64,000 bases of DNA from Euborellia annulipes (GCA_023213315.1 JAKCPI010011790.1:1-64000), one strand, 5' to 3'; positions 39,101 to 49,259 are shown, counted from the first letter of the stretch. A program made the numbers and translations. The notes: generated from the letters alone by a model not told the origin.

Positions 39101-42063
39101 CAATGTTTTTATTTTATCTTTTAAAAAAAGGCTTTTGTTATTTTTATTTCCCCATAAATATATTTGGAATTCAAAGGAAAAATTACATTTATTCGTTTTA
39201 TTTTTGCTCAGGGGCCCACATCTTGTGGGTACGTGGATGGCGACCACGAGCTACCCGAGCTGGGACAGACAGTCCTTTAGTTCTTTGTATGTCTGTCTCT
39301 TCCTTCCTCTTTTCAACAGACGTCAGACCGTACGACGGGCCGGCCTGTCCTATTTCTTTCGGTCGCAAAAACGCATGATAGGGTTGGAGGGAAAAGTCAA
39401 AATCTAAAAACGCGGTTTTTTTTAATCACCCTGTCCTTATGTGATTATTTCAATGTTTTTATAAAATGAGATAATTCTATACTAGATTTGTTCTACCTGA
39501 AGAAACATTTTCATTTCCATATTTTCTTTGATTAATAAACTTTGAAATAACCACACGAGGAATTTTAATATTGATTTTCATCCTTTTTTTATTCTGTTTC
39601 AAACAACTGACTGATGTATAAAGGAGTTTCGGAAATTCTCTCCAAAATAAAGGCATCTCACTTAAGAAGACTAGCATCAAAAAAGTTGTTTAAGAGAGAA
39701 TAAATATTTATTTTTTTTTTTAATTTATGTTTTTAACTTATTGGATCTGGAAATTCTTTGTTAATCCCTCCAAAAAATTTTTGAAAATATTATCTTAGTA
39801 ATTTTTATGAAATTTTTGTTTTTAGCTTAATGTGATGTTTTTTCGTTTTTTTTCTTTCCTCTCTTCATCTTTTTAAATGTTGTTATATGTATGTAACTTT
39901 GTGTGTGTGTGTGTTTGTTCGTCTCGCGATATTTATTTATTTAGCTCCCGTGATAATGGATGAGTTGCAACAAGATCCTCTTCGACTCCTAGAACGGAAT
40001 GGAGGCTCAAGACGCAACGCACTTCTACGCTGGTGCCAACAAAGAACCAAAGGCTACGCTCACGTGGACATCACAAATTTCTCCTCCTCTTGGACTGATG
40101 GGTAAGATATAAGAAGAAATTTTACAAACTGTGTATTGAAGGGCTTAATGGAATATAGTCATAAGTAGAGACCGGATTTTAAGCAAAATGCTTATTTAAA
40201 GATTGGAGTTAAACTTTACTTTAATTTGTCAATATCTCGAAACTAATATATTGTGGCTTTTATAACTATCTTTCACTGAGCCCTTCAATTCATAAAAATA
40301 ATTATCTGGTTTATTATTATGATTATTGACATCACTTTAATGAAGTCTTTAACATATCTGATTAATTTAATTTGGCAATTTTGCAGGCTAGCCCTCTGTG
40401 CTCTCCTCCACACGTATCTCCCAGGCTTAGTGGGACGTTACGACCGACTGAAACCTGGGGATCGAAGGGCCAATCTTACGTGCGCCTTCAAGGCGGCTGA
40501 GGCCGTCGGCATCGAAACAACACTAGTAAGCCAACTTCTAATTCACCGTTTAATCATAATTTCAAAAACAAAGTGTACATAAAATTTGTTAAATGTATAT
40601 TTGATGACAATTTGTGAACTATAGTATTTAAACAATAAGGGAAGGGGCAGGCCAGCCAGGAAATTAGTCTCTAGGAAATGAAACTCAGGAGTATTGCAGA
40701 CTGTAAAAAAAAAATTTATTTCTTGTATATATGAATAATAATTTTTTTAGCGAGATGAATCAATATTTAGTAGGATAAATAAAAGCTGTTTCTTTCTTTA
40801 TTATAGAACCCACAGCAACGTTTCGGTCGATCTTCATGCCTCATGGCTAGGGTTTAGTCAACTGAAAGGGTTTTTCGACCGAAATGTGGCTGTGGGTTCT
40901 ATAATAAAGAAATACACGTAGCTGCTTGGCCTTTTATTTATTTATTCTACTGAATAATAATTTTTTTTCTATATCTAAAATGTACAATACTCGAAAATGG
41001 ACCTAGGATGGCGTTATCTAATTAAAGCCCAAACTGTCTCCAATACTCCTGAGTTTCATTTCGTAGAGACTAATTTCCTGGCTGCCTACGCCTTCACTTA
41101 TTGTTTTTAATTATTAAACAGTTTTCTAGTGTAGACCAGCAAATAATCAATTTGAAGATCAGTAAGTAGTTTTATTCTTGGTCGCTTCAAGATGGTGTTT
41201 GAAAAATAAATAAAACAAATTTTGTTAAAAATTATCTTTTTTATATCAGAGTATTCTTTTGGACATCTGGCTTACAAGTCTGCGCAATATACACTGGTTT
41301 CGGCACCATGAATTGCCGTCTTCAGAGCCAATTTAACTACAAATAATTTTTCAAACACCATCTTGAAGCGACCAAGAATAAAACTACTTACGGATCTTCA
41401 AATTGATTTTTTTAATATAAATTTGATTTAATTTTTATGCATTGGTACTACCCCCAGTAAAACTACCAAACTAAACATACAAAATTTTAATCATATTCCC
41501 ACAATATTTCATTAATAATATCAAACTTGTTCTTTCTTGATGGCTTGGTATTATGATCATCAGGACAAAAATGATTCGAGATCGAAGCAGTAAAGAGAAT
41601 TTTTCAAGATAATAAAAATTGGTAAAATTGGTGCTACACTGCCATGTCGACTAACCTGACAATTTGACATCATGATGAAGAGTACGATCTGCACTCGAAA
41701 CGTCGACAAAAAATTCACTTTTATTTTGTTTTTCGTCTTGGCTGCCCATACCACCACATCTTCATATCAAACTTCTTGATTATTAAATATAAGAATGGGA
41801 TCAATTCAAAAAAATTCATTTTCATTGAAGGGATTAGAGGAAGAGTAAATACTTTGTTGAAGAAATATTTATCTTTATAAGAAAAAAAAATGCAAGCGGA
41901 AGATTTCGGCTTCAATTTCTTCCTCTTGTTATTGCGTTATAATCATTTGTTTTTGTATTCTTCCCCACCACAGAACATGAATGATATGCTGGTGTTGGAA
42001 CGACCCGATTGGCAGCAAGTTATGGCTTACGTAACTGCTATCTACGCACACTTCGAGTCTTGA
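18173..42063 (+). CDS. SPECC1L: Cytospin (SPECC1L-like) coiled-coil and CH-domain cytoskeletal protein
   Basis: Cytospins link actin and microtubules and act in cytokinesis, adhesion and cell migration. Seventeen exons join in frame to 1,625 residues: 18173-18286, 24672-24848, 27387-27508, 27799-27916, 29096-29266, 29353-29673, 31131-31256, 31505-31624, 31749-31877, 32848-32966, 33032-33081, 33924-36407, 38354-38694, 38753-38852, 39945-40101, 40387-40525, 41974-42063. Coiled coil spans about 90-520, with family matches [15 protein letters not shown] near 165-177 and EWRQFQADL near 470. Exon 12 is a large acidic/basic insert, exon 13 is Ser/Thr-rich with a poly-Thr run. The C-terminal calponin-homology domain (about 1515-1620) has [29 protein letters not shown] and [15 protein letters not shown]. 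Without exon 12 the product would be 797 residues. The start is the first ATG after the GC-rich 5' stretch; intron 1 is 6.4 kb. An AATAAA lies at 42497-42502. Confidence 0.95.
19609..20047. mobile_element. hAT-like MITE, CAGGGGCGTATATA family
   Basis: The ends CAGGGGCGTATATAG and TATATACGCCCTTG are flanked by a perfect 8-bp duplication TAATTAGA (19601-19608, 20048-20055). It is 439 bp in cytospin intron 1. The interior holds repeated CGCGGAACC / TTTACCTTTTTT blocks shared with 51901-52543. Confidence 0.9.
21496..21580. mobile_element. One-ended hAT-like MITE
   Basis: It has the left end CAGTGGCGTCATTTC followed by G runs, as in 17360-17584. No matching right end or duplication was found, so the copy seems truncated. 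Confidence 0.45.
21785..22485. repeat. Foldback element split by a nested MITE
   Basis: The left arm (CATAACTCCTACAAAATTGG, then TTTTTGAAATTT and GAAAATCATGCAT) is inverted on the right (ATGCATGATTTTC ... TTGTAGGAGTTATG). The right arm is interrupted by the MITE at 22233-22430, so the foldback element is the older of the two. Confidence 0.75.
22233..22430. mobile_element. hAT-like MITE, CAGTGGTGCGCAACC ends
   Basis: The ends CAGTGGTGCGCAACC and GGTTGCGCACCACTG are inverted and flanked by a perfect 8-bp duplication CTCTAGGC (22225-22232, 22431-22438). It is 198 bp and non-coding. Confidence 0.92.
22856..23353. repeat. Pair of ~85-bp direct repeats
   Basis: About 85 bp at 22856-22939 (GTTCTAATAAGAGAAATCCA, then ACACATTAAATATCACTTG) recur at 23268-23353 with a few changes. 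The spacer is about 330 bp and has no recognised content. Confidence 0.75.
23490..23968. mobile_element. pogo/Tigger-like MITE, AGTCTTGCTAATCCGG ends
   Basis: The ends AGTCTTGCTAATCCGG and CCGGATTAGCAAGACT are inverted, with further internal CCGGATTA segments. The interior is very AT-rich. It is the same family as 54989-55381. The terminal bases and TA duplication are blurred by mutation. Confidence 0.7.
24094..24346 (-). mobile_element. Short retroposon with GAA tail
   Basis: Minus-strand element with head GCTCAGGGACCCACATC and tail (GAA)n. It is flanked by a perfect 14-bp duplication ATTGATGTTATCAT (24080-24093 and 24346-24359), typical of target-primed reverse transcription. Relatives lie at 30341-30507, 39207-39395 and 53402-53690. 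No ORF and no clear pol III B box are seen, so the promoter type is open. Confidence 0.8.
24965..25006 (-). ncRNA. Hammerhead-ribozyme-like motif
   Basis: The minus strand reads TTGTC, TTGATGA, stem II GGCCG/CGGCC, GAAA, CGTC, GACAA. The flanks pair as stem I over 5 bp. One core base differs (TTGATGA for CTGATGA), which should weaken or abolish cleavage. Confidence 0.5.
25141..25184 (+). ncRNA. Hammerhead-ribozyme-like motif
   Basis: It reads TTTGTC, CTGATGA (25147-25153), a decayed stem II, GAAA (25171-25174), CGTC, TACAAG. The conserved core is intact, but the left half of stem II (GACAG) no longer pairs well with CGGCC. Confidence 0.5.
26406..27060. mobile_element. hAT-like element containing a long palindrome
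   Basis: The outer ends CAGGGTACCGCC and GGCCACCCCTG are flanked by 8-bp sequences CCCTAAAC and CCCTCAAC that differ at one position. Inside, arms at about 26520-26720 and 26795-26985 are inverted copies (TCCTCAGTGAGGACTGGATC and its inverse). The palindrome may be a separate foldback insertion. Confidence 0.65.
28020..28256. mobile_element. MITE with ~50-bp inverted ends
   Basis: TGCATGAAAGAACCAAGCGC on the left is matched by GCGCTTGGTTCCTTCGTGCA on the right, with CTTATCTCA and TGAGATAAG further in. It is in cytospin intron 4. No clear target-site duplication was found. Confidence 0.7.
28392..28703. mobile_element. hAT-like MITE, TAGGGCTGGACGG family
   Basis: The ends TAGGGCTGGACGGTAA and TTACCGTCCAGCCCTA are flanked by a perfect 8-bp duplication CTTATAAG (28384-28391, 28704-28711). 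The interior has repeated AAAACCGGTTTTT blocks. It is 312 bp, in cytospin intron 4, and the same family as 51901-52543. Confidence 0.9.
29733..30060. repeat. Dispersed repeat fragment shared with 45290-45420
   Basis: The segment around AAAATTCCAACGGGAAGTTG, with TGACAGACGG, recurs at 45345-45405. It lies just after the exon 6 donor of cytospin. The frame here is open but without recognisable protein similarity. Confidence 0.5.
30341..30507 (-). mobile_element. Short retroposon with GAA tail, internally deleted copy
   Basis: Its tail reads (GAA)n on the minus strand and its head is CTCAGGAGCCC. A perfect 13-bp duplication ACTATGATTAGAT flanks it (30328-30340, 30508-30520). Against 24094-24346 it lacks about 80 bp near the head. 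Confidence 0.8.
30596..30640 (+). ncRNA. Hammerhead-ribozyme-like motif
   Basis: CTGATGA (30602-30608), T, stem II GGTC/GACC (30610-30626) with a 9-nt loop, GAAA (30627-30630), then CTGAT. The core and stem II are intact, but the usual CGTC after GAAA has changed, so the cleavage site is uncertain. Confidence 0.45.
30735..30935. mobile_element. TA-flanked MITE, GGCTGAACGCACACC ends
   Basis: The inverted ends GGCTGAACGCACACCAA and TTGGTGTGCGTTCAGCC are bounded by TA on both sides, as for Tc1/mariner-like insertions. AACGTTTTTGA-type segments also pair between the arms. It is in cytospin intron 6. Confidence 0.8.
32041..32600. repeat. Foldback element in cytospin intron 9
   Basis: The outer arms match the 7002-7187 family (GTGAGGTTTCACTAA...). 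The middle is a second palindrome of AAGTCCTTCCTTGAAGAGGC units, duplicated on the right side (32302-32390). A decayed hammerhead-like core lies in each outer arm (32108-32138 minus, 32482-32520 plus; the latter has CAAA for GAAA). Confidence 0.75.
33924..36407 (+). other. Cytospin exon 12: giant symmetric low-complexity exon
   Basis: This exon of 2,484 bp enters and leaves in phase 1, so including or skipping it keeps the frame. The acceptor is CTATTAG at 33917-33923 and the donor C|GTAAGA is at 36408. The phase agrees with the next acceptor at 38353, giving R-P-L-E-T-K across the junction. Reading past the donor stays open to 36613, but those bases are taken as intron. The product is rich in Lys, Glu, Asp and Ser. 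Residues coded by 34952-35740 form about six degenerate units of 40-48 residues containing [12 protein letters not shown] and [17 protein letters not shown]. Near its end is a proline run ([10 protein letters not shown]) and a less repetitive segment around [17 protein letters not shown]. Human SPECC1L has no insert of this size here. Confidence 0.85.
36765..37105. repeat. Foldback element with CAACGTTTCGA motif
   Basis: Arms at about 36823-36930 and 36990-37092 are inverted copies (CAACGACGTCAGCGCCAT and its inverse; CATTCCTATGAAATTAGACA). It lies in the long intron between cytospin exons 12 and 13. Confidence 0.75.
38066..38165 (+). repeat. Fragment of the ACTTTCTCT dispersed repeat
   Basis: It carries TTTTTACTTTCTCATACC, the inverse AGAAAGTATTG, and TTCGATGTCGAGATTTTGATGG, as in the 15480-15880 copy. 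It lies about 190 bp upstream of cytospin exon 13. Confidence 0.75.
39207..39395 (+). mobile_element. Short retroposon with CTCAGGGGCCCACATC head
   Basis: Plus-strand copy of the family seen at 24094-24346, with the conserved GTGGGTACGTGGATGGCGACC block. The 3' end and target duplication are not clear. It is in cytospin intron 14. Confidence 0.7.
40625..41110. repeat. Foldback element with a second foldback nested inside
   Basis: The outer arms (AGGAAATTAGTCTCTA and its inverse; AATACTCCTGAG) lie at about 40635-40700 and 41040-41107. The inner element at 40745-40965 matches the 16285-16495 family, with AACGTTTCGGTCG inside. It is in cytospin intron 16. Confidence 0.75.
41165..41412. repeat. 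Foldback element with hammerhead-like core
   Basis: Arms TTTGAAGATC...TTTTATTCTTGGTCGCTTC and the inverse enclose a minus-strand core at 41290-41330: CTGAAGA, hairpin GGCA/TGCC, GAAAC. It directly follows the previous foldback element in cytospin intron 16. Confidence 0.7.
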
Positions 42064-43135
42064 ACGCTCGTGACATCAACAGAGGTTTGAAAGCCATTTA
42101 GAAATGGAGAGAAGAACTCAACTCTTTGAGCAAAATGAAAAGACAAAATATCCAATCCCAAATTTTAAAAGATAAGTGTTTTTTTAATATTTTAATTCAT
42201 TTTTTTTAATATCATATATATATATATTTTAAATTAGCAACTTTCAATTTTTAAATTCTATCATTTTTTTTTTTTTAATCCTTTTAAAAATATTTGTTTA
42301 TTTTGTCTTTTATCTATAAAATTTTAATTATTTTAATCTACATCTATATTGTTAGCCAATAAGGTGTTTAAACAATGTTTGCTTAAATAGCTTATTGTCT
42401 GTTAATATATTAATGGAAACATCAAATGTTTCCTCCACTCTCTTAAAACGTTCCCAATTTACAAATTTTATTCACCCTTTTATAATTTTGGCCTATAATA
42501 AAATTTTATTAAATAATTTTAGTTTCCAAAATACAGAGTGATTTTTTTTTTTTTAAGTCGCCAGCAAAAGAAAAGCATAGAGAGGTTCAAAAATTCAATT
42601 TTTTTCTATAATATTACAATGACTATCGGCAAAAATTTTTGTTCCATGCCTCATACACTTTAGCCAGGGAATAGACTTTTAGCTATTCATCTACTCAAAA
42701 AAAAAATAGAATTTTTGAATTTCTCCCAATGAGTTTTTGCTATTTTAAAATTTAATGAAAATTTGATGTTCATAAACTATTAACAAATCTTAAAAACCAA
42801 TTAAGAAAAAAAAAGAAAGCTGAAGATAAAAAGAGTAGAGAAGAAAATATAACTAGATATTTTTCTCGTCAAGAGATAAAAGAACGCATCCAAATAAAAC
42901 AGTTACAAATAAGAATTTTTTTAACCGCTGGAACGTATTAAGTTTAATGCTTAATCTGCTGGATGTTGTTCTTTATCTTGAGAATTCCAAAAGCAAGATG
43001 ACTACTACAGTTTCGGATTCATTTCAAGGAACTATTATCAGCTTAGAATATAGTAATTAATTACCATGATAGATAATATTGTACTGAAAAATCAACTTAA
43101 GAATTGAATACATTTGAATCGAGAAAAGTAAGCAA
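42064..43135. other. Cytospin 3'UTR and AT-rich flank
   Basis: After the TGA, AATAAA at 42497-42502 is a plausible polyadenylation signal. The rest shows no gene or repeat that could be supported. Confidence 0.55.
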
Positions 43136-43140
43136 TCTCA

Positions 43141-43826
43141 TATTATAGTCGGAGAACTGGCGACAAAAATGGGCAAGAGTTTTCTGAAGGCTAATATTTT
43201 CAGAATAGGTTGCATTTTAGTGATGGAAAGATACTCTAGAGTCAGCACTGCAAGTAACGGAGCCTTTGGCGGAAATAAGCCGGTAAAGTTACGAGAAGAT
43301 GGTTTTTCGGAAATATCTCGAAAACTATGCGGTTTTCCGCAAAAATTCATCCATTGAAAAATAATCGAAATTAAATTACAAACAAAAATGGTTTAGTGCA
43401 TAATCACGCTGAAAGGAACGGTTCGGGAGATATAGAGGGGTAGTATTTGTAATTCATATAATGGTTGTCATGGTAACAAGATATAAATATTTCTCAATCT
43501 CACTGTCTCCTTTCATAAGAATTATAAATTTTACCCCTCTATATCTCCCGAATCGTTCACTTTAGCGTGATTATGTACTAGACCATTTTTGTTTGTAATT
43601 TAATCTCGATTATTTTTGTATAGATTAATTTTTGCGGAAAACCGCATCGTTTTCGAGATATTTGCGAAAAACCATCTTCCGGCAACTTTACCGGCTTATT
43701 CCCGCCAAAGGCTCCGGTACTGAAAGTGCTGACTCCAGAGTTTCTTTGCATCACTAAAATACAACCTATTCTGAAAATATTAGAAAACTCTTGCCCGTTT
43801 TTGTCGCCAGCTCTTGGACTATTAGT
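43141..43826. repeat. Long foldback element, ~300-bp arms
   Basis: Arms at 43141-43440 and 43533-43826 are diverged inverted copies over their full length (for example TTGGCGGAAATAAGCCGG and its inverse, AATATCTCGAAAACTATGCG). A 90-bp loop separates them. Both arms are open in one frame by chance of the symmetry; no known protein is encoded. Confidence 0.85.
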
Positions 43827-43829
43827 ATA

Positions 43830-45280
43830 TTTCTCGATCATACATTTTGCAAATGTGAACAATTGTAAAATAATATAGTTTATTAATTTTGCCTTCCAAT
43901 AAAAAATCCATAAGCCTATTTTATTTAACAAAATTATTCACTTTTGCATAATATATACTTGTGTAATATTTCACTATGAGATGGTTTTCTTTCTTCAATC
44001 AAATTCTATTCCCAAGTTAATTGGCCGTTATATTATGTGGATTAATTTTTTTTCTAGGCCAATGATGGTTCTTTAAAGTGGATCAAAAAATGTAGCTAGC
44101 ACTCGTCTTGCTTTTGAAGTTCAGAAAATAAAGAAAAATTTTGTTTTTTTTTTATTTTATTATAATTCAACGTTGAGACTAATCAAGTCAATTTTTAATA
44201 AATTAAAAAAAATCTAAATAGTATTTTTCTTCCCCTATTGAAAATTCAGCCATTTTTTATAACTTTGCCTTTAAACAATTTAAAATTGTTTCCAAGACGT
44301 CTTTTCAAGGGCCTTAATTAAAATATAGTATAGGATTTTTACTTTGATAACAATTTCTTTTGATTAAAACAAGAACTAGACACATTTTCTTCTCAATTCC
44401 GCATTTCTCCCCTTATAGTTGGAGAATTAATTACTAAGACTGAGTTAAATGGATATTTGTTTAATTAATAATAAAAAAAGTAACACAGTACAAAAAATAA
44501 TATATGTTTCTGCTCCAAGATTTTTATTTTCGAGTTATTAAAAAAACTTATAAGTTAACATTCCTTCAAGTTGTTGCGCATTTATCGAGCCTCCATTTAA
44601 ATATTGCCTTTTTCATTAAAAAAAAAGCATCGAAACGTTTCTCTCATCGTTCATTCATTCATCATTTGCAATTAAGGCTGTGTAAAGGGTAATAAGCATT
44701 TTTTCTTTTTAATAAACTATTTATTATAATAAGTAGATTAAAAAAAGCCTTAACTTTTTGATGACCTTTAATTATTCAATTATAAACGAATATAGTATGG
44801 CTTTTGCAAAATAATATATATAAGGGACCAGAAGAACATGATTTAAAAATAACAAGTCCCCAATTTTTCGAAAGATTTTTAAAATAAATATTATAGTCTA
44901 TAAGGAAATGTATACATGACTTTTTAAGCAACCAAAGCGATATATTTAATTATGTTACTCTTTAAATGTCTAGTCAAGATTTAAAATACTAGTAATAATA
45001 TTAACACTAATAATAATAACTATTTGTAATTAAAACTTTCATAAACTTTTCTATTAATATCTATGATAATACATATTTAAAATTTTATATCATATGCTTG
45101 ACTGACCCATGAAATTCTTTTCATATTGTAGTAAATTAATTGATAAGTATTTATTATAATCATTATCTAAATGTTGTTTTATAAAATATATATTTTTAGG
45201 ATTTTTTGTAAAAAAAAAAAAAAAAATAATAAAAATATTTAAATATTTTGAAATATATGTGATTTTTTTTATTCTTTCAG
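43830..45280. other. AT-rich DNA without recognised features
   Basis: There is no supported gene, RNA or defined element, only A/T homopolymers and TA-rich stretches. Confidence 0.5.
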
Positions 45281-45479
45281 TCAGGTTCCGCGAAGTAGAG
45301 TAAAGATATGTGCTCCTTGGTACCCAAAGTCGTGGAGATCAAGTCAAAATTTCATTGCGAAATTCCAACGGGAAGTTAGTCAAACAGAACTTGACAGACG
45401 GACACAGAGTGTAGAAAATCTTTATTATGTATTCTTTTGGCGATCGATTCGAGTTCGGGTTCCCAGCTGAATGAACCGT

Positions 45480-45590
45480 TTATCGCATTCCATACGCCAT
45501 CTCTCGAAGCAGCCCTCGCCGTTTAGACTCCCTGGATTTCATGGCGCCCATCACTCGATCCAGCCATCTCTTTCTTGGTCTTTCTTTTTT
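45480..45590 (-). pseudogene. LINE reverse-transcriptase ORF C-terminal remnant
   Basis: The minus strand reads RPRKRWLDRVMGAMKSRE, then KRRGLLREMAYGMR and a stop. This matches the usual C-terminal end of RTE/Jockey-type LINE ORF2 proteins (a G-R-P-x-x-R-W-x-D motif shortly before the stop). Nothing of the reverse transcriptase domain itself is present nearby, so it is a 3' fragment. Confidence 0.65.
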
Positions 45591-45845
45591 TTTCTTCTTT
45601 CTGTAAGCAATCCTATATTAGTATATATGATGACCACACTTTTTACAATGAAAAATCAAAAATCTGGTCTGACTGGTCGCATAGTACACACTTCGGTAAT
45701 CGAAAGTTGTGTTCTGTGCTTGTCATTTGTTGGCATGGAAAATTTTTCTCCTATCTTTCCTATGAAGTACAAGAGTAAAGTGGTCTTCAAACAATTTTGA
45801 GAGCAAAATAAGAATATACATTTTAAAGAGCGTCTAAAAAATAAT

Positions 45846-46198
45846 TTATTAATTCATATATCCGAAAAAATAAGGGTGTGCCGCCGGGAGTCGAACCACG
45901 GATCCTCCGATTTGTACTCAGAGTGCCCTACCACTGGACCACAGCACGACATTCGGATATTTGAAGTTCACTTATGAACTCACTTGGAAAGCAAATTTAG
46001 TCATCAGAAGAAATGGACCCATGAACGGCGCCACAAATTTCTCCCTCGACCAGGTGCAATCCAGATGGAATAATTGAGGAGACCTCAATATGTCGTGCTG
46101 TGGTCCAGTGGTAGGGCACTCTGAGTACAAATCGGAGGATCCGTGGTTCGACTCCCGGCGGCACATCCTTATTTTTTCGGATATATGAATTAATAAAT
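45846..46198. repeat. Palindromic repeat with two opposed tRNA-like units
   Basis: tRNA-like units at 45878-45947 (-) and 46095-46164 (+) lie in opposite orientation around a body of about 130 bp. The outer ends TTATTAATTCATATATCCG and its inverse make the whole locus a near palindrome. The left half matches 4741-4992 in inverse. Confidence 0.75.
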
Positions 46199-46269
46199 AT
46201 TTAATTGTATAAATTTCGCGACTCATATACGCGATATATTATATATAATATCTTAAATATTATATATAA

Positions 46270-46640
46270 TTTCTTATTTATTAAAAAATAATTGATTTTT
46301 GAATTTTAATCAAAATCGTTAAAGCGAATTTTGAGAAAATCGAAAAAAACTGAAAAAGTACATCAGTAAAGTACTAGTACTTTTTGGCGGATTTTGTTCA
46401 AAATCTTCGCGTCACGTCCCATGGGGGTAGCAAACTTAAATATGAAATTTCAATCTTCTAGCTCTTTTAGTTATTGAGATATTTTGTTCACAGACACACA
46501 CACACACACAGACAGACCATGTCGCGAAACCCATTTTTTCGGACTCAGGGGACCTCACAACGTGTATATCCATCAAAATCTCGACATCGAATTTTTGACA
46601 TGAATCTAATATTTTCTCTCTATATATTGACATATATACT
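46270..46640 (-). repeat. ACTTTCTCT dispersed repeat, minus copy
   Basis: It contains TTTTAATCAAAATCGTTA, the (CA)n tract at about 46494-46510, GACAGACCATGTCGCGAAA and the CCATCAAAATCTCGACATCG block in the order inverse to 15480-15880. Confidence 0.75.
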
Positions 46641-47394
46641 GTATTATTTTACAAATTATTCAACAACTGCGCCACGCGACTCGTGTCAGGTCGCGCTGTG
46701 TCGCCAATTCAACCCTTATGCAAATAGTCACTGTCTGAGATCTCTTGGCCTGTCAAGTTCAGCATTCTATTATCTCATTTTAAAAGGTATTTTTTATATA
46801 TTTTGCATTCCTTTCTCTTTTTAAATGCTTTTTTATGTTTTAATTTGAAATTTTCTACTAATTGTAAATTTAAATTCATATTAAGTTGCCACTAAAAATA
46901 TATAGATATCATCTTTGAATGTAATTTGCTATCTTTAGGTTATGAATCAATTTTATTTTCACATTTATTTCATATTTTCGCCTTTTTAAAACTATTTCGA
47001 TTTTATGATTTTATTAATACATTAAAAATGGTTTAAGTGAATTAAATAATAAATTATAATATTTAGTTATTAAAGTAAAAGTTTTTAAAAACTTTTGACT
47101 TAATGAACAGGGAATTGGAAATTGAAAGGTTGAATCAAAAATAAATTATAATAGTTTGTTATTTTCTTCATCTTTTGAAAATATCATGGCGACATCTTTT
47201 AGAGAGAAAAAAATATGCTAATTTAAATTTATTGCTTGTAAAAAATACCATTGCACCATCTTTTATAAAAAAAAAATATATATATGTATACCAAGGATAT
47301 ATACTAAAGATTATTAGAAATAGGTTCGATTATATTCGGAGCATTTCGGAACCCTATGTTTAGTGAATTTTGACAAATTTTTAAATAACTTTTT

Positions 47395-47860
47395 ACTTTC
47401 TCTTTCCCTACTATATATGAAATATATAGAGAGAAAGTATTGTTTTATTTAAACATTATAAACTATGTATAACTGTGTCAAAAACTGTGTAAAAAATTGT
47501 TACCATGAAGTCCTCAATAGCCTTTTACAACTAGAAAAAACCTTTTAGGGTGGGGGGGGGGGGGGCGCCGTAATATTAAGTAGCCCCGGGGCCCGTCTAC
47601 AGCCCTGGGGTGCTTAACTTAAATATAAAATTTCAACCTCCTAGCTCAATTCCTTCATGCCTAAAATTGAACACAGGCAGAAAGACACATACACAGAGAG
47701 ACAGACATGTCGCGAAAACCCCTTTTTTAGATTCAGGGGACCTCAAAACGAGTATATCCATCAAAATCTCGACATCGAATTTTTGACATTAATCCAATAC
47801 TTTCTCTCTATATATATTAACAATATTAACATGAGGTAAGAAAAAGTAAAAAGTTAAAAT
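47395..47860. repeat. ACTTTCTCT dispersed repeat with both ends
   Basis: It starts ACTTTTTACTTTCTCTTTCCC and ends with AATACTTTCTCT...AAAAAGTAAAAAG. The internal blocks are as in 15480-15880, plus a poly-G tract at about 47554-47565. Confidence 0.7.
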
Positions 47861-48219
47861 TTTTATAAATAAACCTTGTTAGGATAACAACTATTTTACA
47901 AAAGATGATGAAATTAATAAACGATTAAAATTTATTAATTAATAAATCACTTAAACCATTTTTAAAGTATTAATAAAATCAGAAACAATTTTAAAAAGTC
48001 GAAAATGTGAAATAAAAGTGAAAATAAATTAGAATGATAACCTAAAATAAGCAATGACAATCTCTATATATTATTTTTATTGGCAAATTAATAAATATTT
48101 TAATTTACAAATTAAATTTGTAGAAAATTTCTAATTAAAACAAAAGAAAGAAAGAAAGAAAAAAATGCAAAATAAATGATAAATACCTTTTAATATATTG
48201 AGATAATTGAAAGATGTTT

Positions 48220-48800
48220 CTTGCAGGTGTAAAAGTTGATTCAATTACTTGTTGAAATTCACCTAAAAAAATCAAAACACTTTCTAAAAATTGCATATAA
48301 AATATTAAATATTAATTATTTTACTATTTAAATAAAATATATTTTTTTTAATTAAAAGAAAAAATACATTTTATTTATTAATTACACCGACTGTCTAAGG
48401 ATTGATTCACTAACTTGTTGATTAAAAGGTTGGCTCAATTACTTGTTACAAAGATGCAAATTAAGTTTTAATATAATCTTAAAAAAATATTAATTAGCCT
48501 AATTCTACAATTTAAATAAAATATTTTTTTTATTTAAATGTAGGAAAATAAAATTTTCTCAAGTCACCAAGGCAATGGTGGCTATTTGTATAAGAGTTGG
48601 TTCAAATATTTGTTAAAATATTCTAAAGAAATAAGATCTTTTAATTGCTAAAATTTAGCCAAAAGCGGATTCATGGATTTATTTTTTATCTCTACGTATG
48701 TTTTAAGATTTGAATCCATTTATAAATAAATTTTATTTATTAATTCCACCGATTGCCAAAGGATTAGACAGTATAATTGTTTAAAGACCCCGGTATTTTT
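48220..48800. repeat. Degenerate tandem repeat, ~190-bp period
   Basis: Three spaced copies of AAGTTGATTCAATTACTTGTT-like text (near 48232, 48430, 48594) alternate with TTTATTTATTAATTACACCGA-like text (near 48371 and 48733). The period and boundaries are approximate. Confidence 0.5.
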
Positions 48801-49259
48801 AAAAATTATTTTAATTAATCACTAAAAATACGAAAAATATTACTATTAACCAAGGTATTAATATCATTTCTAGCAATACATCCTTTTTTTTAACCCAAAG
48901 GTACTTGAAATCAGTTAAATAGAACTTTGAAAACTTAGGTTTTAAAATTAAATGAAAAATATCTATCTATGTATATATATAATTTTTAATTCGTATTAGA
49001 TATTGTAGATATTTATCTTAAATTTACCTTCTGTGGACGGTTGGGAAGAAACTAGTAAATTTTTATGTCTTCCTTTAATTCGTAAACATTTCTATAAATA
49101 TAATCAGCGATTATCCAGAACGGGATAGGATTACATGACTCAAGTTAAAATATATTAACATTTTCGGTGAGAGTTAAAATTCAAGATGGCCTCTTGATGT
49201 CCATCCGTCTGAAACAATGAAAAAAAAAAACCAAATTACTATCAATAGAGTAGTTAAAG

